This document shows positions 20,801-26,312 of a stretch of 64,000 nucleotides of DNA, in pieces. The first letter of the stretch is position 1, and every line of letters starts with the position of its first letter. Both the position numbers and the translations under genes were made by a program. The notes under the pieces are model-generated. The model was not told where the DNA came from, did not search any database, and saw only the letters and a program-made list of their open reading frames with translations. Source of the stretch: CALXXL01 sp034926605 (GTDB taxonomy: Bacteria; Verrucomicrobiota; Lentisphaeria; Victivallales; Victivallaceae); the NCBI GenBank assembly GCA_034926605.1, contig JAYFQV010000009.1:1-64000 (forward strand), written 5' to 3'.

Positions 20801-21480
20801 CGATTTGCGGCAACACCGCGATCGTGATCGACTCCTCCGACTTCGCCACCACGATCTACGGCAACATCTATGCCGGCGGTCGCGGTACCTATGCCGAGGT
20901 TGAGGGCGCCGCCAGCATAACCTTCACCGGCAGTGCCTACAAGCTGAACTTCTCCGGTGTGGTTTCCGGTGACGGAAACTATGCCGCGGTGGGCGGCGAC
21001 ACCACTCTGGCGTTCGACGACTTCACCGGCGAGTTCATGGGAACCATCAAGAACTTCGACGACATCATGTTCAGCGGCGACACTGCGGTTGAGCTCGGGT
21101 TCCGCAGCATTACCATCAGCAACCTCGACTTCGATCTTGCCGGACGTAATGTTGACCTTGCGACCGCGGCCCTGGTTTCCGGCGGCGAATTCGAATTCGC
21201 CGAAGATGCCAGCCTGAACATCCTCAGCGCCGATGTGTTCACCGGCAACGCCAACTTCATCCTGATGGACGATATCACCGATGAAGGCGTTTTCGAGGAT
21301 GCGACCGTCACGCTGAAGTCTGCGGAGTCCGAAGTTCTCGGCAGCTTCAAGCTGGGCGAAAGCCTCACGCTCGAAGGGTATGGTACCTTCACGGCCGATC
21401 TGACCGATGGTATGATCACCCTCGACTTCGAGAAGGCTCAGGAAGAGACTCAGTCCAAAATCAAGGGTCTCCTGGCCTAA
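8878..21480 (+). CDS. giant AIDA-type strand-loop-strand repeat protein (4,200 residues)
   Basis: This single uninterrupted frame encodes a beta-solenoid-type protein made of degenerate Gly/Asn/Thr-rich repeats of about 15-25 residues (patterns such as GGxxSGxxxxNGG and VxSGGxxxxxxG), the passenger repeat type of AIDA-I-like adhesins. I see no Sec signal: the protein starts MAFTEIVNAENSPVIGETVD and goes straight into repeats. I also see no C-terminal autotransporter barrel. Residues about 3700-4040 change to a GGGYANG/IYGGG-type repeat, and the last 160 residues form a non-repeat domain ending in a short charged helix (KAQEETQSKIKGLLA). Cysteines are rare. Two tandem stops (TAA TAG), an own promoter and an own terminator mark a single-gene unit. 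Surface or extracellular adhesive function is inferred; type I-like export from the C-terminus is one possibility, and no secretion genes are adjacent. Long internal duplications are listed separately. Confidence 0.85.
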   Translation: MAFTEIVNAENSPVIGETVDGYQTVESGGITSGTTIVGGGTQSIEAGGVSDLTAVESGASIYVAGTATNVTATGGEIDLEGGLVQNIVLNSGSLVQNTAGALTSATVTSATITDASVIVNAQSVIWDNIEITADTRNYITFGLANTVRNLNTTNNVAFSSDSVVENLWVGSGAVMVNYNGAVMDHVVLQGSLTSGFTTWCQVGGGIGAQVSNVQVLGNAKWEASGASTVTGMVVDATGVEGVEFKKVKVGAALIVYNAAATVNDLTLQNGGSAHVYNGGTVNNVTVKDGGALYMVNYGGGEPSPSGYANNVTITATGSLWYKGGTMNNLRIQSGATLAMETAFTDKINGVFENLPDGIGSIAFSLNGDGTGSYVVMSGTSFLGNYTNGGGVAGTVNLSSLWVFEGASLVGWNLGASTVNGKYVDGDGVVHEMVMGGTTAAGGRYAENVYLYKGSAVLGTGTTEKINVATGLIVDNSLFVCGNMTSVTDLIFRNGACIQTYSNSYFQGVNEDVASDSIYRNFSISGGVVSGFIIDNGGFIQLMTGNTTWVDSPTGSATDVLVQGVRTASGGNYNATMMTQYGGGSVLILNSATVADNVIVQSGGWISTSADGTIITNLTVGDGGNFNLILGGTSYFQAQVINVTWTWDSSTGVLSNFVWGSLPGTGTYKFAFNAAGKAALKQIDNLVIVATGWDATTPTVYNDAEIYATTNLQGGNTYNNLFSSDCTVVMYADSTINGYTISGGNAFLQFTAGTANDVQLVGGKYETAGTHTINGIFIDGTLFNTPIGDTGDSSPTHQTTQLVAYASGTTVHNIWLQSGGSAFFYNGATIDATDGKLIVPGGELSGTTEEVVVSSDSQTVSAGAVVAAGGVLYLTNWALDGNTSCVINGDLWITSGGNLWLGGANNVINGTIQTMSGANIIGIAEGANIRSIVLRDANIVIDDKLTITDALQDGNQTIVGGRITNWINTRGVLTMSGGTIDNYVAGSAGQIVIGENSWVTNLDLTANTTDNYIYGGLVKSGAILGGLLTDSGAVSEIEIQAFTLGGSGTLDLSSAKVGTLTVTGGNLILGGTATVGEYLVTGGVIDIYTAVTGLVVENAQVVIHNPAGSVDGLTATNVNLSIVGEATDAVLLNNASIAGAGSVVATTFGTATNITVGGGVYTATGASKINGIAIDGTAGDPAKLVASGDGVAIDGLNIVSGGEAYAFGGATLGSGTTIGSGGTLYLTDESLASDTIANINADIKVYGTLYLGSISNVFADGVRIQTYGGSTVTGMQSGTIINDIVLRGANINIVDGITINAALQGGNQSIDGGYVKTWTNNFGVLTLNDGRIDTYIHNNGSNAGVYLQVNGGSVGYMNLASHAGTTRLFGGVVESATIGGGTVSDSELTASGAHGIATISNVTLTGGQLNIWYNGSTADNVLVNGGLLQVGRRGGVYDSSTDTHSATASDVTMISGTTRIDGIVDGMVMSGGLISLAGGTIDGIDIYGGTIVNWMGITYSGTINDANVYARTGLSGNSIVWNNLNIQVMGADYITFGALNTFNNLKSNNKVSFGSGSVVNGATFDSGAVVVGGNTTYNAIVFHGNGTWAQIGTNAIVNGLDLYDRTKFEANGATIKMYDVLADASGAKKADGSDIQFGDQKEGANLVVYAAGAVASGVTMINHGSATVFKGGKVEDFIATEGGALYLRGWSVSTTDATGIAENGTITATGGIWYGGGTLRNVTIEYGAWKKFDYCATSVMENVQIGQEGGGYVTINCNIAAGTGTLVLTDGDTFCGNWTSAGGVGTPGAVTVEMTDKATLMGWNLGTAKISGTVALSGGGLRNFYMGGTNIYGGFHAQGAYFYNGSAVLGSGSATVDTEGNVTFKYNTADDLYFDGGLFVMGGITIASNLTFVNHVSFQGYSNGNMNGVNLDEAEGSIYRNFSMSGGVTSGAIIENGGFLQLFYAGQNWQGNTPSPAGTVKDVIVRGRRDAAWGNYNATSMTTYGGGSFIIFANGTGGDNVTFGSGTVARFSSDASVTNMTMESGSIVMFDALGDTSNISGTNEVGAFVISGTEVDGLVLNGPLSYLKFADNDAEFAVTNLTVNGNATVKSAGIAITGMTINNARSYFAFDAGSSVGDLTVNGSLVNFGGGSVFSDVTLSGDNTVGIMYSYSEINGLTFDANTPLVWVQFTAGIASDVQLLAGKYEAAGGNFIYGITVDGTNYHTAIGDTGDTSPDHLTTQLVAYSEDVSVYDMRITNYGSAFLYNGAHAIGSGNLTVTRASDGYVFTTSAGAVVESGGVLYMTNWDLSSSATGGMVFGDLWVGEGGTLYLGTSDFYINRIQTLSGATITGIVEGTVIDSMILRGANILIDEKLTIYDVIQGNDQSVDGGYVGTWTNNFGVLSMSSGTIDKYVANNAGGAKLVMSGGTIHELDLSKSTVSNVINGGTIENVTLSLAGGSIANTSIDPEVDTAIVINGITINGNGGYVSGTWSWDGGSLNLFSKDSVANNVIINGGVASIGRRSSADVVSIATVNNVTMNSGMLRVDGIANNLEMSGGTLSVYGGTINGLTVYGGTIANYGTYRGTITNVTLSSRDKATPFTVNAGYIDWNNVTVEAGFNNYTRFGAKCTIDGLYAHSNVNVGDCTSVKNVSIYDGAILVNYGGAAIEKFTINGNGKGTWAQCTTGSVDGLYVFDNGKYEAAGTNQVNNAMVDGWGVDDVAFKDIKVAANLVLYAEGVVANNVELLNYGSAMLYNGATLNNAVAYDGGAVYMVDYNGNTPAVGGILNDAVIRASGRFWFKAGVVNNITIEWGATTEMTVKFTDKFSGTYTNVAGIGDLGFNLKGDGTGSFVAAANTTFIGNWGAGGGVSGTPNLSALWVFEGASLVGWNLGASVVNGKYVDGEGTIHNMVMGADNEFGGKSAQNVYIYNGSAVLGSGSATVDGEGNVTFKYNTAKGLIFDNSLFVLGGMTQVTDTTFRNNVCLQTYSNANLSGVNYDEAEDSIYRNFSITNGVASGVIIENGGFINLFYAGQNWGGNTPSPAGSLTDVIIRGSRSVASGNYSQSMMDTYGGASLAMFSNGTSGQNVTIGSGAMIVQNVTSGAGNLTIDGLTIEDGAFFRFNNLNADTAITNATFRGEEFSVVGGVATGIVLDDAKNAIGVTGNGMTLADGTFTAGTLAITGSDLGFAGTTYLALAVDSSKISRLAGDFTAAGIDLNFAAGALTSTMTSLTIDGGTFATQDNNMYGADVTFKGGAQANWVGGSIGRAGSASTITVDGEGTLLNMSWQHSGWGAYETVLNITDGAQVNVGAYTYLTTVNIDTKGGLYVSDNPDWKGSIGTINVTEGWVQLDGVTNTYAANVNVVGSDYKTYFQVIGASTGAVKLTGAGGIYVGSGKWGEGSMSSLTVNTGDKTVGTVSLRNGSLNNLNMNGGSFYYNGSYMYEDVTGDVVMYGAAKFINAAIYSGEDNTIVVDGNSLDSFWLGNYTSVYASVDASSVNDITLGAEIDFAQGVTVTVGHVEKLDFSGVKSFVSNSVLATSADNIVVTEGGSISIDTITVHTTEGVYNLGNIDNLNIADGITVKVGASQSAVITAFNESFLTNELYSTTMTCKITVDANNNAQLSVFRTSSADKVAATWPATWVNAPIVNIPVTAEDIATYAVDGVLGLQEAGPAAQGRFLYKDPANNTNNNLALIGAAASNTYIVGGMMKPNQWGGRANTWLQVEGAQRVTVIGGGTAAGGTISTASNIYVTGSTTSATIYGAGGAGFTVANVNIAIDGGAAINRLYGGGYADGDWSQAKVITGQTYGGDVTGNIVITADNASFARIVSGGGYGNVGGNITISINNATRSSANIYGGTVASSQGNTVGGDIMISLTNGQFSGLFAGGSFVTGSDIESVVNGNVTMIIDNTKQYNNYKSDFTDSAWVIGGGYALNGGTSKLMGKVDITIVDSTVGFVVGGGAASETGSVSFVGGDIAIMIKNSIVTGNVFGGGYANGYSNSICGNTAIVIDSSDFATTIYGNIYAGGRGTYAEVEGAASITFTGSAYKLNFSGVVSGDGNYAAVGGDTTLAFDDFTGEFMGTIKNFDDIMFSGDTAVELGFRSITISNLDFDLAGRNVDLATAALVSGGEFEFAEDASLNILSADVFTGNANFILMDDITDEGVFEDATVTLKSAESEVLGSFKLGESLTLEGYGTFTADLTDGMITLDFEKAQEETQSKIKGLLA
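9253..10647 (+). repeat. type 1 internal repeat of the giant gene, copy A
   Basis: Residues about 126-590. It begins WDNIEITADTRNYITFG and carries the ordered landmarks WVFEGASLVGWNLG, YKGSAVLG, SIYRNFSISGG and TQYGGGSVLI shared with copies B and C. Confidence 0.8.
11051..11830 (+). repeat. type 2 internal repeat of the giant gene, copy A
   Basis: Landmarks are QFTAGTANDVQLVGGKYETA, IGDTGDSSPTHQTTQLVAYA, LYLTNWALDG and the RSIVLRDANIVIDDKLTI stretch, ending near GTIDNYV. They reappear in the same order at 15301-16050. Confidence 0.75.
12301..12880 (+). repeat. type 2 internal repeat of the giant gene, partial copy
   Basis: A shortened version of the type 2 unit keeps SKINGIAIDGTAG, GGTLYLTDESL, NDIVLRGANINIVDGITI and WTNNFGVLTLNDGRIDTY but lacks the IGDTGD segment. 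Confidence 0.65.
13435..14850 (+). repeat. type 1 internal repeat of the giant gene, copy B
   Basis: Residues about 1520-1991. It begins WNNLNIQVMGADYITFG and has the same ordered landmarks (TLMGWNLG, YNGSAVLGSGSATVD, SIYRNFSMSGG, TTYGGGSFII). It starts 4,182 bases after copy A. Confidence 0.8.
15301..16050 (+). repeat. type 2 internal repeat of the giant gene, copy B
   Basis: Carries QFTAGIASDVQLLAGKYEAA, IGDTGDTSPDHLTTQLVAY, LYMTNWDL and DSMILRGANILIDEKLTI in the order seen at 11051-11830. Confidence 0.75.
16639..18045 (+). repeat. type 1 internal repeat of the giant gene, copy C
   Basis: Residues about 2588-3056. It begins WNNVTVEAGFNNYTRFG and has WVFEGASLVGWNLG, YNGSAVLGSGSATVD, SIYRNFSITNG and DTYGGASLAM. 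It starts 3,204 bases after copy B and is not followed by a type 2 unit. Confidence 0.8.
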
Positions 21481-21494
21481 TAGAAACAATCAAC

Positions 21495-21538
21495 CAAAAA
21501 ACCCGCCGGAGTTTCGCTCCGGCGGGTTTTTTGCTTTT
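21495..21538 (+). terminator. strong terminator of the giant gene
   Basis: A long perfect stem (AACCCGCCGGAG/CTCCGGCGGGTT plus flanking A-T pairs) has a five-base loop and a T-rich tail, 15 bases after the stop codons. Confidence 0.92.
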
Positions 21539-21576
21539 GGAAAAAGCGGTTATGGGGGAGACTCATGTGTGAGGAT

Positions 21577-21609
21577 AAAAAAACGCCACACCGCTGACGC
21601 GGTGCGGCG
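21577..21609 (-). terminator. terminator of rnr
   Basis: An 11-bp stem with one mismatch and a TGAC loop (21584-21609) is followed on the minus strand by seven T, 17 bases after the rnr stop codon. Confidence 0.85.
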
Positions 21610-21626
21610 CACATCAGAAGCTGTAC

Positions 21627-23633
21627 TCAGATCAAATTGAACAGGGCGGAGCCTTTGGTGAAGTCAACTTGGGAGAGTTGTACATGAACAAGGTCTCCGG
21701 GGTTGAAACTGGCGCGCCGGGCCCGGGTGATGTTTTTGATCTTCCTGCGGCGGCGTACTGGGGCGGAAAAGTTGGATTGCGGTACAAAGCCGTAAATCCC
21801 CAGCTCGGTAATGTCCACCACCAGACCGGCGGAAGTTACTTTTTTGATCAGGCCGGTGTAGGAAGGGGCGCGGTTCTTGCCGAGCAGTTCATCAAGATAA
21901 CGCAACTTGAGCCGGTCATTGGCGGAGAAATAGGCATTGTCGTTATTTTCCTCCTGTTCGGACAAGGTTTCGCCCAGCTGAGCCAGCGTGGCCTGATCTT
22001 TCCATTTTACGTTGGTATCCATGCTGAACAGCTGCTGATGCACCAGCGTGTCGGTATAGCGGCGGATCGGACTGGTAAAATGACTGTACAAGGTTTTACC
22101 GAGTCCGAAGTGCAGCGCCGGCTCCGCCTGATAGAATGCGCGCGGCAACGATCTCAAGAATGCATTGAGCAGCAACGGACGCAGTTCGTTGTGCGGCAGG
22201 CTCTCGATGAACTTGTTGCAGTTCTCACGGCTGGATAGATCACCGACCGCGATACCGAAGGTTTCGGTGACCAGCGCGGTAAACTCCATGAGTTTTTCCG
22301 GGTCGGGGACAGGGTGTACCCGGAACAGCCCCGGCAACTTCCTGGCGACGAGCTCGGCGGCGACCGCGCTGTTGGCCGCCAGCATGTACTCTTCGATCAA
22401 TTGCTCGGATTCGCGCTGCACTTTACTGGAGAGTCCGATGATTTTATTGGTGGTCTCGTCACAGATTATGCGGATTTCCGGGAGCGCCAGGTCTATGAAC
22501 TTTTCATGCTCGCGGCGGAACTCACGCCATTTCTTTGCGATTTCCAGCTCGGTTCTGACGACTTCCGCAATTTTTTCAGACCATCCATCCGGCATGGTTC
22601 CGGTATCGAAAAACTTTTGAACGGACTCATAGTCAAGCCGTTTGTCGATGTGGACGATGCTGTGGCAGCGTTCGGACTTCTTGATGGCGCCGGTTGCCTT
22701 GTCAACGGTGAACAGCACCGAATGGGCCATGGAATCCACCCCTTCCTGAAGGCTGATGCGCGCGGTCAGGGTTTTGGGCAGCATCGGTAGCGTGCGGCCG
22801 GGCAGATAGGCGGTGAAGCCGCGTTTAGAGGCTTCGAGATCGAATTCGCTTCCGGGCGCGATGTAACTGGCCACGTCCGAAATATGCACGCCGATAATAA
22901 TCTCGTCCGGCGACTGGCCGGGAATGACGCCCACGGCGTCATCGAAATCCTTGGCATCGGTCGGATCTATGGTAACGGTTGGCATATCGCGCAGGTCACG
23001 GCGTTCCACCGGGCGCGGCTGGAGCGCGGCGGCGGCGGTGTCCTGAACGGCGGTATAGGGCGGCATGAGATCATATTCGGCGCAGACCGCGTCGAGATCG
23101 GAAGCGATCAGCCCGGCCTCACCGATGCGCTCGAGCACTTGTCCGAATCGCACGGCTTGGCTCTTCTCGCTGGGCGGCAATACCTTGACTTTGATCCAAT
23201 CGCCGATCTTGGCACCGTGCATGCTGCCCGAAAGCTGGACGTCCGCCGGCACACGCCGGCTCATCGGGCGCATCCGGTTTCCGGCGACAACCTCGCCGAC
23301 CATGGTTTCTTTCTTACGCTGAAGCACGGTTATGACCCGTCCGACCGGTCCGCGGCCGGGTGTTGTTTCCGCCTGGGAGGGATCGAAATTTATGCGGACG
23401 AGATCGCCGTCCAGCGCGTCGTCAATAAACCGGGCCGGAACGAATATCTCGGCATCCGGCTCGGCAAGCCGATTACGCGCCTCGTCGGCCGGATCTATTT
23501 TCACAAACCCATAGCCATGGGTTGACAGGCTTATGATACCGTTGGCTTCCACCAGTCGGTTTTCCGAGCGCTCGCGGCGTTCCTGGGCGCGGCGCAAAAT
23601 TCGTTGAAGACGCTTTTTTTTCTCTTTTTTCAT
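21627..23633 (-). CDS. rnr: ribonuclease R (RNB-family 3'-5' exoribonuclease)
   Basis: This 668-residue enzyme degrades RNA, including structured RNA, from the 3' end. A very basic N-terminus (MKKEKKKRLQRILRRAQERR) is followed by a cold-shock/OB domain (about residues 30-95, GIISLSTHGYGFV), the RNB catalytic domain and a C-terminal S1 domain that ends close to the stop. The metal-binding acidic cluster DPTDAKDFDDAVG is in the RNB domain, and the HFTSPIRRYTDTLVH motif confirms the family. It is shorter than E. coli RNase R (about 810) because the N-terminal helix-turn-helix is missing. The start at 23633 has AAAGGAGGG upstream. Confidence 0.93.
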   Translation of the reverse strand: MKKEKKKRLQRILRRAQERRERSENRLVEANGIISLSTHGYGFVKIDPADEARNRLAEPDAEIFVPARFIDDALDGDLVRINFDPSQAETTPGRGPVGRVITVLQRKKETMVGEVVAGNRMRPMSRRVPADVQLSGSMHGAKIGDWIKVKVLPPSEKSQAVRFGQVLERIGEAGLIASDLDAVCAEYDLMPPYTAVQDTAAAALQPRPVERRDLRDMPTVTIDPTDAKDFDDAVGVIPGQSPDEIIIGVHISDVASYIAPGSEFDLEASKRGFTAYLPGRTLPMLPKTLTARISLQEGVDSMAHSVLFTVDKATGAIKKSERCHSIVHIDKRLDYESVQKFFDTGTMPDGWSEKIAEVVRTELEIAKKWREFRREHEKFIDLALPEIRIICDETTNKIIGLSSKVQRESEQLIEEYMLAANSAVAAELVARKLPGLFRVHPVPDPEKLMEFTALVTETFGIAVGDLSSRENCNKFIESLPHNELRPLLLNAFLRSLPRAFYQAEPALHFGLGKTLYSHFTSPIRRYTDTLVHQQLFSMDTNVKWKDQATLAQLGETLSEQEENNDNAYFSANDRLKLRYLDELLGKNRAPSYTGLIKKVTSAGLVVDITELGIYGFVPQSNFSAPVRRRRKIKNITRARRASFNPGDLVHVQLSQVDFTKGSALFNLI

Positions 23634-23689
23634 CGGAACCCTCCTTTGGCATTAACTTACACCGCCTGGCCGTAAAATCCAAGCCGGAT

Positions 23690-23717
23690 TTGATTTTTTG
23701 CCGGGGTGAATTACATT
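23690..23717 (+). promoter_or_regulatory. putative promoter of panB
   Basis: TTGATT (23690-23695), 16 bases, TACATT (23712-23717), 27 bases before the panB start. Confidence 0.45.
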
Positions 23718-23743
23718 ATATGAAATGAAAGGAGATTTTCATC

Positions 23744-24550
23744 ATGAGCGATATAAAACGCAGGCGGGTTTCCGACTTCGCCAAGATGAAGCAATCCGGC
23801 GAGAAAATAGTGATGCTCACAGCATATGATGCGCCGACCGCCGCGCTGGCCGCCGCCGCCAAAGTTGATTTGCTTCTGGTGGGCGATTCGATGGCGATGA
23901 CCGTTTTGGGATACCGCAATACGCTGCCGCTGACCATAGAAGAATCCATTCATCATTGCAAGGCGGTGCGCCGAGGCGCGCCCGATGCGTTTGTGGTGGG
24001 GGATATGCCGTTCATGTCTTTTGGTTCGGCAATGGTCGAACAGTCGGTGCGCAATGCCGGCCGCTATCTCAAAGAGGCCGACTGCGACGCTGTGAAACTG
24101 GAAGGCGGCGCCGAAACTGCCGGCATGGTGTCCGAGTTCGTGCGTGCCGGCATTCCGGTGGTGGCTCATATCGGGCTGATGCCGCAGAAGGTGCTGATCT
24201 CTGGGTACCGGGTACAGGGCAAAAGCGAATCCGACGCGGAGTGCATCGTCAAGGATGCTCTGACTCTTCAGGAGGCGGGGGCGTTCATGGTGGTGCTGGA
24301 GTGCATCCCGCGCGACCTCTCACGCATCATCTCCGAAAAATTGACGATTCCCACCATCGGGATCGGTGCCGGAGTCGGCTGCGACGGACAGGTTCAGGTT
24401 ATTCACGACATTCTCGGCCTTTTCGACGGGTTCACCCCGAAGCACGCCAAACGCTATGCCGAAATCGGCAGGGAAATTACCGAGGCGATTTCGAGCTACG
24501 TCGGCGAAGTCAAAGCGGGACTGTTTCCGGACGATCAGCATAGCCATTAA
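23744..24550 (+). CDS. panB: 3-methyl-2-oxobutanoate hydroxymethyltransferase
   Basis: This 268-residue enzyme transfers a hydroxymethyl group from methylene-tetrahydrofolate to 2-oxoisovalerate, making ketopantoate, the first step to pantothenate. Family landmarks are VMLTAYDAPTA, LLLVGDSMAMTVLGY, the VVGDMPFMSFG metal/substrate region, AHIGLMPQ and IPTIGIGAGVGCDGQVQV. A GAAAGGAG ribosome binding site precedes the start at 23744. The stop codon overlaps the end of the convergent GNAT gene by four bases. Its pathway partner panC is 19 kb upstream, and the ketopantoate reductase is not seen. Confidence 0.96.
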   Translation: MSDIKRRRVSDFAKMKQSGEKIVMLTAYDAPTAALAAAAKVDLLLVGDSMAMTVLGYRNTLPLTIEESIHHCKAVRRGAPDAFVVGDMPFMSFGSAMVEQSVRNAGRYLKEADCDAVKLEGGAETAGMVSEFVRAGIPVVAHIGLMPQKVLISGYRVQGKSESDAECIVKDALTLQEAGAFMVVLECIPRDLSRIISEKLTIPTIGIGAGVGCDGQVQVIHDILGLFDGFTPKHAKRYAEIGREITEAISSYVGEVKAGLFPDDQHSH

Positions 24551-24852
24551 AGGCTTTTGCGCATGATGTAGTCATTCATGAAGAATCCGCCGCCGATTGG
24601 GACATCCACGGTTTGCCACCGGGAAAATCCGCAGGCCAGATAGGCGGACACACTGTTGGTGTTGCTGCGGTTGACGTTTAGCAGCAATACCTTATATCCT
24701 TCATTGCGTGCTTTGTTCGATATGAAGTCAAGCATGTAGGCGAGCTGTTCCGGCGTCAGGATGTTGCCGTAGACCCCCGGCCATATTTGTGCGGCCAGTT
24801 TTCCGATAAGCTCCGCGTCGCGGGATGGAACGATGGTGAAATTGCTTTTCAT
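24547..24852 (-). CDS. internally deleted GNAT acetyltransferase, probably inactive
   Basis: The 101-residue product reads like the two ends of a GNAT protein joined in frame. The N-terminal part (AAQIWPGVYGNILTPEQLAY) is the substrate-side start of the family. The C-terminal part (KVLLLNVNRSNTNSVSAYLA, then GGFFMNDYIMRKSL) is the usual end. About 55-60 residues that normally hold the central sheet and the acetyl-CoA pyrophosphate loop (Q/RxxGxG/A) are missing at the junction near residue 45 (about 24717). No frameshift or stop is present. The ribosome binding site is weak. It is convergent with panB and overlaps its stop. It may be a remnant or a short derivative with a new role; the sequence favours a remnant. 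Confidence 0.65.
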   Translation of the reverse strand: MKSNFTIVPSRDAELIGKLAAQIWPGVYGNILTPEQLAYMLDFISNKARNEGYKVLLLNVNRSNTNSVSAYLACGFSRWQTVDVPIGGGFFMNDYIMRKSL

Positions 24853-24892
24853 TTTGACCTGAATAATATATCCCGGAATTGAGCCGCGGCAA

Positions 24893-24920
24893 TTGTTTTT
24901 TCACAAAAATACACTATATT
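24893..24920 (+). promoter_or_regulatory. putative promoter of the antiporter-xseB operon
   Basis: TTGTTT (24893-24898), 16 bases, TATATT (24915-24920), 25 bases before the antiporter start. Confidence 0.45.
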
Positions 24921-24945
24921 AGCCACACAGAGAGGAAGAAACCGG

Positions 24946-26301
24946 ATGAACAATGATTTTTTTCTGATAATATTTCTGGTGTTCATGGTGGTTATGACGG
25001 TGTCGCCTCTGGCACTCCGCCGGTTCAATATTCCGGCGGTAATCGCGCTGCTGCTGGTGGGAATGGTCCTCGGTCCGCACGGGCTTGATCTGGTCAGGCT
25101 GCTGGCAGAACTTTTCGGATTCCTTTCGCCGGATGCCACGCCGCTGATCGTGAATCATGTAAACAACCTGATCAATTCATTGGGGGTTCTGGGGCTGGTG
25201 TTCCTGATGGCGCTGGCCGGCACCGAAGCGGACTTCAACAGCATCAGCCAGGTCAAAAAGCCCACCATAATGTTGAGTGTTATGACCTTTCTTATCCCGG
25301 CTTTGGCCGGTTATTATGTCTATGCCTATTTTCGTCCGGATGATCTGCCGGGGAAACTGCTTTATGCGTCATTGTTCGCGTCTCACTCGGTCGGAATCGT
25401 ATTTCCGGTGATTCGTGAGTTGAAGATCGCCAAAACCAAGTTTGGAGTTTCGGTGCTGATGTCGACCGTAGTGACCGATATAGCGAGCATTGTGCTGCTT
25501 GCGATGGCGGTGCAGATGCGGAGGCAGGACGGCGTGGGATCCACCCATCGTACGCTGTCGATATTCGACTCCTATCCCGGTATTTTCGGCGACTATTTCA
25601 TGATAGGATTTCTTGTGGTGGTGGTGTTATATTTGGCATTGGCCTTGGTGACGGTGCCTTGGTTGGCCAATCTGTTCTTCCGTGTGATCGACGCCGGCGA
25701 GGATGGGCTGGTAACCACGCTGCTTATGATTATTGCGGGGGTGGTTCTGGTTGGCGAGGTTCTTGGCATCAATTTGGTGGTAGGGGCGTTTGCGGCCGGG
25801 CTGGCGCTGGCGCCTTTCTTGCGCCGCCGGGAACGTAATGACATTTTCCGGAAGCTTGAAGGAATCGGTTATGGGTTCCTGATCCCGTTCCTGTTCATTT
25901 CCATAGGAATGGAGACCAACTTCGCGGTATTGTTCACCAAAGGCAGTATCACCGGCAATATGGCGATCATCCTGCTGACCGTCATCGGGCTGGTGGTCAG
26001 CAAAATCGGCTCCGGTTTTCTGGCGCTCAGAATCAGCGGATTTCCATCTGCTCAGGGCTTTTGTGCCGGGTTGATGACGGTGCCGCAGTTATCGGCCACC
26101 TTGGCGGCAGCCAGCATAGGCAAGTCGCTGGGCATCCTCGACACCAATTTTTTCAACGCCGTCGTAGTCATGTCGATCGTCACCACCCTGCCGGTTCCCA
26201 CGCTGGTAAGGATTCTTATAAAACGCAAACATATTGAGTTCGAACCGCTCAAGCATGGGCGGCTGCATCTTCCGCCGCCGGACGGGGACGAACTTATCTG
26301 A
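24946..26301 (+). CDS. cation:proton antiporter (CPA2/Kef-type membrane domain)
   Basis: This 451-residue polytopic inner-membrane protein has about 12 helices by eye. It matches the Na+/H+ exchanger fold of the monovalent cation:proton antiporter-2 family: IPAVIALLLVGMVLGPHGLD near the N-terminus, FASHSVGIVFPVIRELKIAK in the middle and GVVLVGEVLGINLVVGAFAA later. There is no C-terminal TrkA-N/RCK domain, unlike KefB/KefC, so ligand gating by nucleotides is not expected. It probably exchanges Na+ or K+ for protons. GAGGAAG precedes the start. The gene is 11 bases from xseB and likely cotranscribed with it. Confidence 0.88.
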   Translation: MNNDFFLIIFLVFMVVMTVSPLALRRFNIPAVIALLLVGMVLGPHGLDLVRLLAELFGFLSPDATPLIVNHVNNLINSLGVLGLVFLMALAGTEADFNSISQVKKPTIMLSVMTFLIPALAGYYVYAYFRPDDLPGKLLYASLFASHSVGIVFPVIRELKIAKTKFGVSVLMSTVVTDIASIVLLAMAVQMRRQDGVGSTHRTLSIFDSYPGIFGDYFMIGFLVVVVLYLALALVTVPWLANLFFRVIDAGEDGLVTTLLMIIAGVVLVGEVLGINLVVGAFAAGLALAPFLRRRERNDIFRKLEGIGYGFLIPFLFISIGMETNFAVLFTKGSITGNMAIILLTVIGLVVSKIGSGFLALRISGFPSAQGFCAGLMTVPQLSATLAAASIGKSLGILDTNFFNAVVVMSIVTTLPVPTLVRILIKRKHIEFEPLKHGRLHLPPPDGDELI

Positions 26302-26312
26302 AGGAGGTAATC

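Noticed and set aside
8878..21480. CRISPR-like or tandem DNA repeats
   Set aside because: The periodicity is at the protein level with degenerate DNA. There are no identical short repeats with unique spacers.
16492..21489. 1,665-codon open frame on the minus strand opposite the giant gene
   Set aside because: It is the mirror of a strongly biased repetitive GGC/ACC-rich coding sequence. The product is His/Arg/Val/Asp low-complexity with no motif, and the sense frame has a promoter, RBS and terminator.
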